A stretch of DNA of 64,000 bases from Lacticigenium naphthae DSM 19658 (GTDB lineage: Bacteria; Bacillota; Bacilli; Lactobacillales; Carnobacteriaceae_A), in NCBI RefSeq assembly GCF_000425865.1, contig NZ_AUEG01000001.1, forward strand, positions 248,001 through 312,000. The letters are read 5' to 3'. Made by a program: the position numbers and the translations under genes. The notes beneath the pieces are model-generated. The model made no database searches, was not told the origin of the DNA, and saw only the letters and a program-made list of their open reading frames with translations. Positions 1 to 8,227 of the stretch are shown here, piece by piece. The first letter of the stretch is position 1, and each line of letters starts with the position of its first letter.

Positions 1-869
1 TTTAAATGTGATTTGAAGTCCATTTCTTTATAGAACGCAATAAGTTTTTCCATATTTTTCCCCGAATAATTTAATGCATCTAGTTCCACATCAATAGGTG
101 CGTCTGTATCAATAGTAGCCAGTCTTTTACTTAAAAATGCTGTTTCTTTTTCGTTGATCAAATTCTCTTTGCGCTTACTTTTTTTCATTTCATCTATGTG
201 TTCGTATAGATTCTCAATTGTTTCATATTCTTTAAGCAATTTAAGTGCCGTTTTTTCACCTATATTTGTAACACCTGGGATGTTATCAGAACTATCCCCG
301 GCTAGACCTTTCATATCAATAATTTGTTTCGGCGTAATCCCAAATTCTTCTTCGATATATTCTACGGAGTATTCTTGGATGTCACTAACCCCTTTTTTTG
401 TAATATCTATTCTGACACTTGGGGTTGCTAGTTGAGTTAAGTCTCGGTCTCCGGTTAAAATAACGACTTCATACTCTTCCATTTCAGCTCTTTCAGATAA
501 GGTACCAATGATATCATCCGCTTCATAATTTGGAAGCTCGTAAAATTTCATTCCAAATGCTTCGATCAGTTCTCTTATATATGGAATCTGCTCAGAAAAC
601 TCACCCGGCATACTCGACCTTCCACCCTTGTACTCTTTAAAGAACTCATGTCGGAAAGTGGTTTTCCCGGCATCAAAAGCTACTAAGACATGGGTTGGAT
701 TTTCCTTATTGATTACAGATTCCAACATGTTATGAAATCCATATAATGCATTTGTATGGAGGCCATTCTTATTTTTGAATTTTTGAAGTTGACCATGTAA
801 TCCGTAGAAGGCACGAAAAGCTACACTTAATCCATCAATTAGTAATAATTTCTTTTTGTTTTCCGTCAT
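1..869 (-). CDS. polA: DNA polymerase I, N-terminal part (cut by window edge)
   Basis: The visible 289 codons are the 5'-nuclease (flap endonuclease) domain of DNA polymerase I, which removes RNA primers and damaged strands during Okazaki-fragment maturation and repair. Seen near the start are LLLIDGLSVAFRAFYG and VAFDAGKTTFRHE, then NYEADDIIGT and LTGDRDLTQLA, and the helix-hairpin-helix area DMKGLAGDSSDNIPGVTNIGEKTA; the acidic metal ligands of the family sit in these blocks. The ATG at 869 follows a GGGAG ribosome site. The reading frame is open to base 1, so the 3'-5' exonuclease-like and polymerase domains lie outside the window. It is separated from murC by a hairpin terminator, so it probably has its own transcript. 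Confidence 0.95.
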   Translation of the reverse strand, partial: MTENKKKLLLIDGLSVAFRAFYGLHGQLQKFKNKNGLHTNALYGFHNMLESVINKENPTHVLVAFDAGKTTFRHEFFKEYKGGRSSMPGEFSEQIPYIRELIEAFGMKFYELPNYEADDIIGTLSERAEMEEYEVVILTGDRDLTQLATPSVRIDITKKGVSDIQEYSVEYIEEEFGITPKQIIDMKGLAGDSSDNIPGVTNIGEKTALKLLKEYETIENLYEHIDEMKKSKRKENLINEKETAFLSKRLATIDTDAPIDVELDALNYSGKNMEKLIAFYKEMDFKSHL

Positions 870-960
870 ATTGTTCTCCCTTATACATTATAGTCTTCAT
901 TTGTTGAACTGTTTCTATACTATTCTATCAAAAACTCTTCGTACAAGCGAATAACGATAC

Positions 961-1011
961 AAAAAAGCTATGATAATCTTTTAACTCAAAAGAAGACTAT
1001 CATAGCTTTTT
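961..1011 (-). terminator. Rho-independent terminator after murC
   Basis: An imperfect inverted repeat (AAAGCTATGAT paired with ATCATAGCTTT) with an interior loop is followed on the minus strand by a run of T. It begins just past the murC stop codon and separates murC from polA. Confidence 0.8.
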
Positions 1012-1013
1012 GT

Positions 1014-2345
1014 TTAGTTATTTCTCGGTGTAGTTTGACTCAACAATTTTTCGTATGCTTGTTCAAATTTTTGAACATCTCCTGCGCCCATAAATATTAC
1101 GACGCTGTCATGATGTTTGAGTAGTGGAGATACATTATCCTCTAAAAGAATAGTAGCACCTTTAGAAATTTTTTCAGCTAAATTTTGGATTGTAACTTCA
1201 CCTTTCTCTTCACGAGCAGAGGAAAAAATATCACACAAAAATATACTATCCGCTAAATTTAAAGCTTCACCAAATTCACTTAATAGCGCAACCGTCCTCG
1301 TGAAAGTGTGCGGTTGAAATACTGCTATAATTTCTTTGTGTGGGTATTTTTGCCTTGCAGAATCAAGTGTTGCTCTGATTTCTGCAGGATGATGCGCGTA
1401 ATCGTCTATGATGATAACATCTTCTATTGATTTTTCGGTGAATCTTCTTTTTACACCTTTAAAAGTCAATAATCTATCTTGTACTTTTTCCATATCTAAA
1501 TTTTCGTAATGACAGAATGCTATGACAGATAAGGCATTTAGTATTGTGTGTTTTCCAAATGTTGGTATAGTAAAATGACCAAAAAATTCCCCTCTTACAT
1601 AAACATCAAATGAGGAACCTTCTTCAGATCTCGTCACATTTTTAGCTCGAAAATCATTAAATTCAGAAAAACCATAATATATAACGGGAACGGGAGCTGC
1701 TAACTCTCTTAATCGACTGTCATCTCCACAAGCAAAAATTCCTTTTTTAACCTGCTTAGACAATTGTTCGAAAGCAGAAAAAACATCATCTATATCAGAA
1801 AAATAATCTGGATGATCAAAATCAACGTTTGTGATAATAGCATAGTCCGGATGATAAGCCAAGAAATGTCTTCGATATTCACAAGCTTCTAAGACAAAGA
1901 AATCCGCATTTTGGATGCCTTTTCCGGTCCCATCTCCAATAAGATAACTTGTTTTTTCAATTCCGCTCATAACGTGAGATAAAAGACCGGTAGTGCTTGT
2001 TTTTCCGTGAGAACCTGTAATAGCTATGCTAGTATAATCATTCATGAATTCGCCTAGGAAATCATGATAGCGTAATACTGGAACACCTAACTCCTTGGCT
2101 CTCACAATTTCTTCATGACTATCTGGGAAAGCATTCCCAGCAATTACAGTCATCTTTGGTTTGATGTTGTCCTTATCAAAAATCAACATAGGAATCTGTT
2201 CTTCTTCTAAATTCTGTTGTGTAAAAAAATACTTTTTGATATCTGATCCTTGCACTTTGTAACCTTTATCATGCAATAGTAAGGCCAAAGCACTCATACC
2301 CGATCCTTTAATTCCCACAAAGTGGTAAAGAGTGTCTTGATTCAT
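1014..2345 (-). CDS. murC: UDP-N-acetylmuramate--L-alanine ligase
   Basis: MurC adds the first amino acid, L-alanine, to UDP-MurNAc in cytoplasmic peptidoglycan precursor synthesis, using ATP. The 443-residue length is normal for the family. The N-terminal Rossmann part shows [11 protein letters not shown], the ATP-binding P-loop is [12 protein letters not shown] near residue 110, the central Mur ligase domain has [10 protein letters not shown], and the C-terminal domain has [10 protein letters not shown] and FQPHTFTRT. The start has a strong TTGGAGGAAA site. It is the last gene of a pepA-ytpR-relic-murC run and is followed by a terminator. In B. subtilis the neighbouring upstream genes are ytpR and sftA (ytpS), which matches this layout except for the relic. 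Confidence 0.97.
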   Translation of the reverse strand: MNQDTLYHFVGIKGSGMSALALLLHDKGYKVQGSDIKKYFFTQQNLEEEQIPMLIFDKDNIKPKMTVIAGNAFPDSHEEIVRAKELGVPVLRYHDFLGEFMNDYTSIAITGSHGKTSTTGLLSHVMSGIEKTSYLIGDGTGKGIQNADFFVLEACEYRRHFLAYHPDYAIITNVDFDHPDYFSDIDDVFSAFEQLSKQVKKGIFACGDDSRLRELAAPVPVIYYGFSEFNDFRAKNVTRSEEGSSFDVYVRGEFFGHFTIPTFGKHTILNALSVIAFCHYENLDMEKVQDRLLTFKGVKRRFTEKSIEDVIIIDDYAHHPAEIRATLDSARQKYPHKEIIAVFQPHTFTRTVALLSEFGEALNLADSIFLCDIFSSAREEKGEVTIQNLAEKISKGATILLEDNVSPLLKHHDSVVIFMGAGDVQKFEQAYEKLLSQTTPRNN

Positions 2346-2468
2346 TTATTTATTTCCTCCAATTAACGTTACCCATAATACGTTTCTATTCTAATCCCTT
2401 TTGCTAGTATACTATAACGGATTGATTGACTTTTTGCTATAAAACATTAAAAAAATCACATTTTCTGT

Positions 2469-2924
2469 TCATTCTGTTTTATCTGAAAATAAACTAGACA
2501 TGTTTTTATTCCTAGCTAATTGATTCTTTTGATCTTCTTCTATAATTCCAGTTAGTGTTTTTTTTAATCCTTTTCTTTTTATCAAACTGGGTGTTTGGCT
2601 CTTCTGTTTTGAAGATTTCTTTAATTTTAGCTGATTTTTCATGAAGTTTTCAAATAATATGAATTCATTTGATGATTTCTTTAAATTATCTTTTAGTGCT
2701 GAATAATTTATTTTTTCGACAACAGGTTTTTGACTATATCCGTAATAAGGTGATGGGATTTTTTTAACTTGAAACGGTGTCGAGTTTCGTTTGTACGAAT
2801 TCTCTTTGCTTATATAATTCGATTGGACTGTTTTTTCTTCAAAATTTTTGGGCAACTCGTGAATAAATTTAGAAGAAAAGAGAGCATTTTTTTCAGTATT
2901 TTTATGCGTTTCCTTATTTACCAT
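2469..2924 (-). CDS. Short basic protein at the sftA position; probable SftA N-terminal relic
   Basis: A 151-codon lysine- and serine-rich, low-complexity protein with no membrane segment, no Walker motif and no domain I can name with certainty. The stretch TPFQVKKIPSPYYGY (about residues 50-64) resembles, from memory, the conserved linker motif (PF-x-x-x-E-V-P-S-P-I-Y-G-Y/F) of the soluble DNA translocase SftA/YtpS. In Bacilli that gene sits exactly here, between ytpR and murC. The whole FtsK-type motor is missing, and only 123 bp separate this stop from murC. The ATG at 2924 is preferred because AAGGAAGAG lies about 8 bases upstream; a longer version from 2951 has no ribosome site. It could be a decaying fragment or a kept short protein; I cannot tell which. 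Confidence 0.6.
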   Translation of the reverse strand: MVNKETHKNTEKNALFSSKFIHELPKNFEEKTVQSNYISKENSYKRNSTPFQVKKIPSPYYGYSQKPVVEKINYSALKDNLKKSSNEFILFENFMKNQLKLKKSSKQKSQTPSLIKRKGLKKTLTGIIEEDQKNQLARNKNMSSLFSDKTE

Positions 2925-2954
2925 GTCTCTCTTCCTTTCTACACTCATCATTTA

Positions 2955-3563
2955 TTACATAAACTTAATGCCTGTTTCGGCATCATCATCTAAAATCAGA
3001 ATCCCTTTTCCTTCTCGATCCGATTCAATATTCAATTCTTTCGCAGAACAAATCATCCCATAGCTTTTTGTTCCTTTTAATTCTCCCGGCCATATGACCA
3101 TTCCGTCAGGCATGATGGCTCCTATTTTAGCTACTACCACTTTTTTGTTTTCTTGAACATTAGATGCCCCACAAACAATTTGAACAATATTTCCATTATC
3201 AATTTCTGTTTGGGTAACATTGAGATGGTCTGACCCTTCAACTGGATGACACTCTTTTATTTTCCCTACTACAAACTTTGGTTCGCTATCTTGAATCAAA
3301 GTATAGTCAATTCCTTCTTTTTCTAACAAACCATTGAGCTTCGCTATTTGATTTTGATCTAATTGAAGAGGGCCATTTTTTTCAAACACTAAATAATTTG
3401 AAGCATGAAAAACATTCATTCCCAATATATCGTCTGTATCTTTATCTTTAATAACTACAACGTCTCCAAATTTTTTTGCTTTCTGATCTTCTAATTTGCT
3501 TTGAGAAAACATCAGAATCAAAACATCGTTCAACCCTCTATTGTTATAGGTGCTAATCAGCAT
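2955..3563 (-). CDS. ytpR: YtpR-family tRNA-binding domain protein
   Basis: 202 residues. The N-terminal half (about 1-90) matches the DUF4479-type domain of YtpR, and the C-terminal half (about 95-200) is an OB-fold tRNA-binding module like that of the phenylalanyl-tRNA synthetase beta chain and Arc1/EMAP: VGKIKECHPVEGSDHLNVTQ, then QIVCGASNV, AKIGAIMPDGMVI, ELKGTKSYGMICSAKELNI. The cellular role of YtpR is not firmly established; RNA binding is inferred from the fold. The ATG follows AAGGAGATAAGTAA. It lies 20 bp after pepA, so the two are probably co-transcribed. Confidence 0.9.
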   Translation of the reverse strand: MLISTYNNRGLNDVLILMFSQSKLEDQKAKKFGDVVVIKDKDTDDILGMNVFHASNYLVFEKNGPLQLDQNQIAKLNGLLEKEGIDYTLIQDSEPKFVVGKIKECHPVEGSDHLNVTQTEIDNGNIVQIVCGASNVQENKKVVVAKIGAIMPDGMVIWPGELKGTKSYGMICSAKELNIESDREGKGILILDDDAETGIKFM

Positions 3564-3582
3564 TTACTTATCTCCTTAATTT

Positions 3583-4662
3583 TCAAAATTTTCGTTTTAT
3601 CGTATCCAATGTACTTTTATCGAGACTTTTGACAACATGTAAAACCATTTCCTTAGCCGCTGCGTAATCATCTATATGAAATATAGATTGATGGGTGTGA
3701 ATGTAACGTGCGGGAACTCCAATAACACTACTTGGTATACCTTCATTTTGAACATGAGCTGCAACAGCATCCGTTCCTCCCTTGGAAACAAAATATTGAT
3801 AAGGTATATCATGTGTTTCAGCTGTATCCAATAAGAATTCGCGCATACCTTTTTGTAAAATCATTCCCGGATCTTGAATTCTAAGCAGGAACCCTTTTCC
3901 CAATTGACCGAATTCTTCATTATTTCCATTCGCATCGTTAGCAGGTGAACAATCCACTGCAAAAAAAGCATCGGGTTTAAATTTATTCACAGCCCCTTTT
4001 ACGCCTCTAAGACCAACCTCTTCTTGTACGTTAGCCCCTGCTATAAGAGTATTCGGTAATTCCTGATTTTGTAATTCTTTTAGAGCTTCGAGAACAACTG
4101 TTACGCCATAACGATTGTCCCAAGCTTTTCCTAATATTTTTTTCCCGTTTGCCATTTTAATCGTTTCCGAATAAGGAGCTATAGGGTCTCCTGGACGTAC
4201 TCCGTATTCCATTGCTTCTTCCCTTGAGTCAAAACCAGCGTCAAATAGAATGTCTTCTATAGAAAGTTCTTTAGATTCTCCTTTTTTCCCTCTTAGTAGA
4301 TGTGGTGGTACGGAAGAAGAAACACAAGGATAATCTCCTTTTCTCGTCTGCAAAGTAAAGCGTTGAGAAGAAACTACATAAGGATTCCAGCCTCCCATAG
4401 GTAATACTTGGAATAGTCCATTTTTATTGATTCTCGAAACCATAAATCCTACTTCATCCATATGAGCAGCAATCATTAAACGCGGAGCTTGACTATCCTT
4501 ATTTCTGCGGATACCAAAAACTCCTCCTAATCCATCCATTTGCACTTCATCTACAAGTGGTGTCATTTCTTTTTTCATAAAGTCTCTTACTTGATGTTCA
4601 AATCCTGAAACACCTTGAAGCTCTGTAACTTTTTTTATCAAATTAAAAGTTTGGTTATTCAT
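3583..4662 (-). CDS. pepA: M42-family glutamyl aminopeptidase
   Basis: A cytoplasmic metallo-aminopeptidase of family M42 (PepA of lactic-acid bacteria, YtoP of B. subtilis), which removes N-terminal Glu/Asp and other residues from peptides. 359 residues from the chosen start. Metal-binding and catalytic blocks are visible: AAHMDEVGFMV, KAWDNRYG, GANVQEEVGLRGV (Glu-Glu base and ligand), AVDCSPA and a late RYIHTHQSIFH. The ATG at 4662 starts the conserved part (MNNQTFNLIKKV). A further ATG at 4719 lies at the predicted transcription start and is unlikely to be used. The ribosome site AAAGGAGG is unusually far from 4662 because a hairpin lies between them (see hairpin entry). Confidence 0.92.
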   Translation of the reverse strand: MNNQTFNLIKKVTELQGVSGFEHQVRDFMKKEMTPLVDEVQMDGLGGVFGIRRNKDSQAPRLMIAAHMDEVGFMVSRINKNGLFQVLPMGGWNPYVVSSQRFTLQTRKGDYPCVSSSVPPHLLRGKKGESKELSIEDILFDAGFDSREEAMEYGVRPGDPIAPYSETIKMANGKKILGKAWDNRYGVTVVLEALKELQNQELPNTLIAGANVQEEVGLRGVKGAVNKFKPDAFFAVDCSPANDANGNNEEFGQLGKGFLLRIQDPGMILQKGMREFLLDTAETHDIPYQYFVSKGGTDAVAAHVQNEGIPSSVIGVPARYIHTHQSIFHIDDYAAAKEMVLHVVKSLDKSTLDTIKRKF

Positions 4663-4668
4663 AAAAAT

Positions 4669-4687
4669 CCCAACAATATCTATTGGG
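4669..4687 (-). promoter_or_regulatory. Hairpin between the Shine-Dalgarno and pepA start
   Basis: On the minus strand CCCAATA and TGTTGGG can pair (7 bp, one G-U) around a 5-base loop. The hairpin lies between the Shine-Dalgarno AAAGGAGG (4694-4701) and the pepA ATG (4660-4662) and is followed by five T. Folded, it would bring the ribosome site close to the ATG; it could also act as a weak attenuator. Confidence 0.45.
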
Positions 4688-4726
4688 GTCCCGCCTCCTT
4701 TATACTTATTTCTAATCATCTGTTAT

Positions 4727-4755
4727 ATTATACATGAAATACTGATTGTTTTTAA
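4727..4755 (-). promoter_or_regulatory. Promoter of the pepA-ytpR-murC run
   Basis: A perfect -10 TATAAT (4727-4732) with a weak -35 TTAAAA (4750-4755) at 17-bp spacing. It predicts a leader of roughly 55-60 nt before the pepA ATG at 4662. Confidence 0.6.
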
Positions 4756-4770
4756 CTATCTTCTCCCTGA

Positions 4771-4798
4771 TTGTTCTTATTAATTCTGTTTCTAAAAT
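4771..4798 (+). promoter_or_regulatory. Possible promoter of the PepSY-like gene
   Basis: TTGTTC (4771-4776) and TAAAAT (4793-4798) are spaced 16 bp apart, about 60 bp before the ATG at 4860. The area is very AT-rich, so chance matches are likely. Confidence 0.35.
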
Positions 4799-4859
4799 TT
4801 CTATGTTATTATTAAAATAATTAATTAAAGTATTTTTATTATAAAAAGGAGGATTACAC

Positions 4860-5192
4860 ATGATACAAACACCTAAAAAATTTCTAGCAATAAGTGCAAG
4901 TGTATTAATAGGATTGGGCGCTTTACTGGGTTGGACGGGTCACTATTTTTATAGTACTAAAAAAACAATCAATGCTGACGACATTTTAAAGAAAGTTAAA
5001 AAACATTTCCTGGAAGAAGGGCCTATAGAAGGATCTTGGATAGAATTAACAAAAGTTCCTTTACGGAAGTTTGCTTATGATACTGATGTCTACTACGGAG
5101 GGGTTTCTCGTCTAGAAGAAAGCGAGCTTGTGCAATATGAATTCATTGCCGATGCTTACACAGGTAGTATCATGGACTTATACCGCGTATAA
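4860..5192 (+). CDS. Small membrane-anchored PepSY-like protein
   Basis: 110 residues. A hydrophobic segment at about residues 9-31 (FLAISASVLIGLGALLGW...) looks like an uncleaved signal anchor or signal peptide without a lipobox, so the rest should be extracellular. The C-terminal part ends in YEFIADAYTGSIMDLYRV, the typical last strands of a PepSY-type module, a fold found in peptidase propeptides and small secreted proteins. The start has AAAAGGAGGATTACAC just before the ATG. It is divergent from pepA and followed by a strong terminator, so it is monocistronic. Function unknown; any link to the M42 peptidase next door is speculation. Confidence 0.75.
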   Translation: MIQTPKKFLAISASVLIGLGALLGWTGHYFYSTKKTINADDILKKVKKHFLEEGPIEGSWIELTKVPLRKFAYDTDVYYGGVSRLEESELVQYEFIADAYTGSIMDLYRV

Positions 5193-5200
5193 ACTTAATA

Positions 5201-5257
5201 AAAAGACCCCAGCGAAGAATCTGTATTAGCTAAAGATTCTTCGTTGGGGTTTTTTTA
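5201..5257. terminator. Bidirectional terminator between the PepSY-like gene and trmB
   Basis: CCCCAGCGAAGAATC pairs with GATTCTTCGTTGGGG (5207-5249), with T runs on both strands. It serves the plus-strand gene ending at 5192 and trmB on the minus strand. Confidence 0.9.
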
Positions 5258-5280
5258 AAAATAATAATTCCCTTAATTTT

Positions 5281-5922
5281 TCAATTGTTAAAAGTTGCTA
5301 TGACCCGGTAAATGCGGTTTCCTTTTTTGGAAAACTTTTCTTCATATTCAGTCATAATATTTCCCTCAAATGAACTTTCATGTAAATTCAACCAAACTTC
5401 CTTTAAAGTCATTCCGAATTCAGAAAAACTGACAAGAGAATATTCAAATAAATTTTGATTATCTGTTTTTAGAATTAATTCACCTGAATTATCCATAACT
5501 GAAGAATATGATTCGAGGAAGGTGCGATACGTTAGCCTTCTTTTTTCATGTCTGTTTTTTGGCCAAGGATCAGAGAAATTCAAATATATCCTAGCAACTT
5601 CATTTACTTCAAAAAATTCTTTTAAGTTCGCTGCATCAAGTTGTAGTATTTGCAGATTAGGCAATTTTTCTTCTAATTGTTTTTCTAAAACAGATATTAC
5701 TACACTCGTTTGTAATTCGATCCCTATAAAATTGATTTCAGGATATGTTTTGGCCATTTCAACTATAAATCGTCCTTTTCCAGTGCCGATTTCTAAATGA
5801 ATCGGATGAGTATTGCCAAAGCGTTTTCCCCATTTGCCTTTCCAATCAGTTGGATTAAGTGTGACAAATTCTGGATGTTTTTCTAAAAAATCTTTTGCAC
5901 CTGGTTTGTGTCTAAGTCTCAT
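5281..5922 (-). CDS. trmB: tRNA (guanine-N7)-methyltransferase
   Basis: TrmB methylates G46 in the variable loop of tRNA using S-adenosylmethionine. 213 residues, normal for the family. The SAM-binding motif is [16 protein letters not shown] (about residues 42-57), followed by [11 protein letters not shown]; the family signature [16 protein letters not shown] is intact. The ATG at 5922 begins the conserved [11 protein letters not shown] and has AAAGGAGA 10 bases upstream; an in-frame ATG at 5949 has no such site. It follows ytmP with a 67-bp gap, as in other Bacilli where ytmP and trmB are neighbours. Confidence 0.96.
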   Translation of the reverse strand: MRLRHKPGAKDFLEKHPEFVTLNPTDWKGKWGKRFGNTHPIHLEIGTGKGRFIVEMAKTYPEINFIGIELQTSVVISVLEKQLEEKLPNLQILQLDAANLKEFFEVNEVARIYLNFSDPWPKNRHEKRRLTYRTFLESYSSVMDNSGELILKTDNQNLFEYSLVSFSEFGMTLKEVWLNLHESSFEGNIMTEYEEKFSKKGNRIYRVIATFNN

Positions 5923-5989
5923 TGCATGTGATCTCCTTTCGTATTCCAAAAAAAGAAATGAGGTCAGTGGGATACACGTAACCTCAATC

Positions 5990-6769
5990 TCATTTTGCTA
6001 AATATTCTTTTAATAACACAATTTTTTCGTTCATTAAATGATAACGTGTTTGATGATGAAATAGTTTTATTTGCTGTATTAAAACAAATAGAACATACCA
6101 GTGAATTCTTTTTAAGAGCATGGGAGAAACGTCTACGCCATAATCCTTTAACCATTTTTCCCAAGCATTTTCTTCAATATAGTTGCTGAATAACATTCCA
6201 ATATCATAAGCAGGATCAGCTAATATTGCCGAATCCCAGTCGACTAAATACAATGTATCTGTTTCGGATTGCAACCAATTTTTTTTATTCACATCCCCGT
6301 GACAAACAGTCATTTCATTTTCAGCAATAGTTATTGAACTATTCTCTAATCTATTTAACCCCTCAATAATTAATGGATGTTGTCTTAAATCTAAAGGTAG
6401 ATCTAATTTTAACGATATCAAAAAATCACTTGGAGCTAGTTTCCTTCCTCCAACTCTTAAAAGCATCCGCCTTAAAGTAGACGAATAATGAATTCTATTC
6501 ATCAGTTGGGCAACCTTTGCTGATGACATCTCATGATTTTTTAATGTCCGTCCATTACACCATTCTTGAGCAGTTAATACATCCCCATTCCCGATTCGCT
6601 TAGTCCATATTAATCGAGGAGTCACTCCTTCAACTGATAATGCTGCTAAAAAAGGAGAAGAGTTTCGCTTCAAAAATAGTTTTTCTTCATTTTTTATTCC
6701 CATATAAGCTTGCCCAGTATCCCCTCCTATGGGGTGCAATTTCCATCCTGTTTCTCGTTCAAGTTCCAT
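5990..6769 (-). CDS. ytmP: YtmP-like phosphotransferase (aminoglycoside/choline kinase fold)
   Basis: 259 residues of the APH-like kinase fold. The catalytic loop is [10 protein letters not shown] (HxDxxxxN type) and the metal-binding Asp is in [17 protein letters not shown]. No membrane segment. In Bacilli this gene is the steady neighbour of trmB; its substrate is not known to me. It is unlikely to be a true antibiotic-resistance gene, because the gene pair is a conserved chromosomal one and the protein is ordinary for these organisms. The start has GGGGAATGAATA before the ATG. It is preceded by a promoter about 175 bp upstream and a structured leader. Confidence 0.85.
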   Translation of the reverse strand: MELERETGWKLHPIGGDTGQAYMGIKNEEKLFLKRNSSPFLAALSVEGVTPRLIWTKRIGNGDVLTAQEWCNGRTLKNHEMSSAKVAQLMNRIHYSSTLRRMLLRVGGRKLAPSDFLISLKLDLPLDLRQHPLIIEGLNRLENSSITIAENEMTVCHGDVNKKNWLQSETDTLYLVDWDSAILADPAYDIGMLFSNYIEENAWEKWLKDYGVDVSPMLLKRIHWYVLFVLIQQIKLFHHQTRYHLMNEKIVLLKEYLAK

Positions 6770-6817
6770 TATTCATTCCCCATTTAACTGTTTTTATCAG
6801 TGCTTATAAGATTAGAG

Positions 6818-6936
6818 TGAAAAAGTGGAGACTCCCCCCACTTAAACTTTGCTTGTTAACTGCAAAAATCAGCTTACTTTTGCTGAATTTATTTTATTTT
6901 TATTTAAAAACTATTTTTGTCCGTTTGTTACTCTCG
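6818..6936 (-). ncRNA. Candidate leader RNA or small RNA before ytmP
   Basis: A strong promoter (6943-6971) predicts a start near 6936. The RNA would contain one hairpin at 6860-6885 and a second at 6823-6843 that is followed by five U, like an intrinsic terminator. It would give either an independent RNA of about 115 nt or an attenuated leader of ytmP-trmB. No known riboswitch or T-box motif was recognised and there is no open reading frame with a ribosome site. Confidence 0.4.
6820..6843 (-). terminator. Attenuator-like hairpin in the ytmP leader
   Basis: AAGTGG (minus strand, 6843-6838) pairs with CCACTT (6828-6823) around a 9-base loop and is followed by a T run. It lies after the ytmP promoter and about 50 bp before the ytmP start. 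The 6-bp stem is short. Confidence 0.5.
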
Positions 6937-6942
6937 ATTACT

Positions 6943-6971
6943 ATTGTAGAGAGAAATTGACTACTCGTCAA
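6943..6971 (-). promoter_or_regulatory. Strong promoter upstream of ytmP
   Basis: -35 TTGACG (6966-6971) and -10 TACAAT (6943-6948) with exactly 17 bp between them, just downstream of ecsB. Confidence 0.75.
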
Positions 6972-7003
6972 GCATTGTCTCTAAAATTATGGTTATTTTA
7001 TAT

Positions 7004-8227
7004 TTATCTTTTCATCATGATTTGAAGTCGTTTAGGCGTGTATTTGTAAATGAAATAATAAATAAATAGTGATCCCGCTAAGACTATGGTTATGCCCTCT
7101 GATAATCCAACAAAGGAAAACGCAACGATAGCATAACTTATATTTGCTGATCCTAATAAATATAATAGCATTTTAGTTAAAGCAGCATAAAGACTTTCTT
7201 TTTGGACAGGATAAATTTCTAACAAACTTTGCTCATCAAAATAATTTATAAGCGGAATTAATTGAAAACCTATTAGATATAAAGAAACAATACTAAAGCC
7301 AACAATCAATAAAAAACTATCAACTAAAGGTAGTAAAACAAGTGTCAGAACCAATAAACGAGAATATAATCCACTATATGTTTGGGTGCGAAAAAAAACA
7401 CGTAAAAAAAGGTAATAAAAAACATTTGCTGAATCGTGTTGGAAGAAATAAATGAGTTTATCAAAATACTTTCTTCTTTTTGGTTTTGAAATGACTATTG
7501 AAACATCTGTAAACAAGTTTATAAAACGATATATACTGTATAAACGTGTCTTTTCAAAAACAATGGCTTTCTCCCAATCCATTCGTTTAGTATTCCATTT
7601 TGAAACAATCAAATATGAACTACTTGCTACGAAAACAATTGCAAAAATTAAGCCAGTAATTATTGACTGATACAAACTTAAATAAAGGACAATTATATTT
7701 CCTAAGAAAATTAAAACTTTCCCTATCGCTAAGCTTCTATTTGATAGTAATTTCATAGAAAGCAGTTGGCTGATAAGTTGAACGTATTTTAATAGGACTA
7801 AAATAATAAATAAAAGACCAATAGTGAGGCTTGTTATTTCAGATGTTAGAATTAATACTGGCATACTGATATAACTAAGGATGATTAAAAACAAGCTTGG
7901 AAAAATCATGCTGAAAAAAGTATTTTTTAATACGGTCTCATTTATTTGTTTTTCCTTTGGTAAAAGATAAACCGCATCGCCTTCTTTAATATATGTTGCT
8001 ATCCTACCAATATATATTGAAGAAAGTAGAATAATCAATACCCCCTCCTTAATCCATGGAGAATCCACTGTTAGGGTTTTTAGATATTCAGAATAGGAAT
8101 AGCCTAACCCGCCCATTAAGAAAATCAAGACCAAAACAAAATGATCATTAAAGACATATTTAAGATAACGACTGATTGTTTTGTACTGTTCGCGTATCCT
8201 TCTTTTCCATATTATTTCGATGCTCAT
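7004..8227 (-). CDS. ecsB: ABC transporter permease EcsB
   Basis: 407 residues with many hydrophobic segments (first cluster about residues 25-80, then 105-200 and 290-400): an integral membrane protein. It is the membrane partner of EcsA. In B. subtilis loss of Ecs impairs secretion, competence and the intramembrane protease RasP; the transported substrate is not settled. Assignment rests on the topology, the size and the direct overlap with ecsA (ATG inside the last 4 bases of ecsA), with ribosome site AGAAGGAAAG. Operon hit/ecsA/ecsB order is as in B. subtilis, here with hit divergent. Confidence 0.88.
   Translation of the reverse strand: MSIEIIWKRRIREQYKTISRYLKYVFNDHFVLVLIFLMGGLGYSYSEYLKTLTVDSPWIKEGVLIILLSSIYIGRIATYIKEGDAVYLLPKEKQINETVLKNTFFSMIFPSLFLIILSYISMPVLILTSEITSLTIGLLFIILVLLKYVQLISQLLSMKLLSNRSLAIGKVLIFLGNIIVLYLSLYQSIITGLIFAIVFVASSSYLIVSKWNTKRMDWEKAIVFEKTRLYSIYRFINLFTDVSIVISKPKRRKYFDKLIYFFQHDSANVFYYLFLRVFFRTQTYSGLYSRLLVLTLVLLPLVDSFLLIVGFSIVSLYLIGFQLIPLINYFDEQSLLEIYPVQKESLYAALTKMLLYLLGSANISYAIVAFSFVGLSEGITIVLAGSLFIYYFIYKYTPKRLQIMMKR

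Noticed and set aside
154-435. Plus-strand open frame of 93 codons
   Set aside because: It is antisense to the clear polA frame and has no recognisable domain.
4719-4719. ATG at 4719 as the pepA start
   Set aside because: It falls at the predicted transcription start and adds residues not seen in M42 peptidases.
6770-6940. T-box in the ytmP leader
   Set aside because: No AGGGTGGNACCGCG-type antiterminator motif is present.
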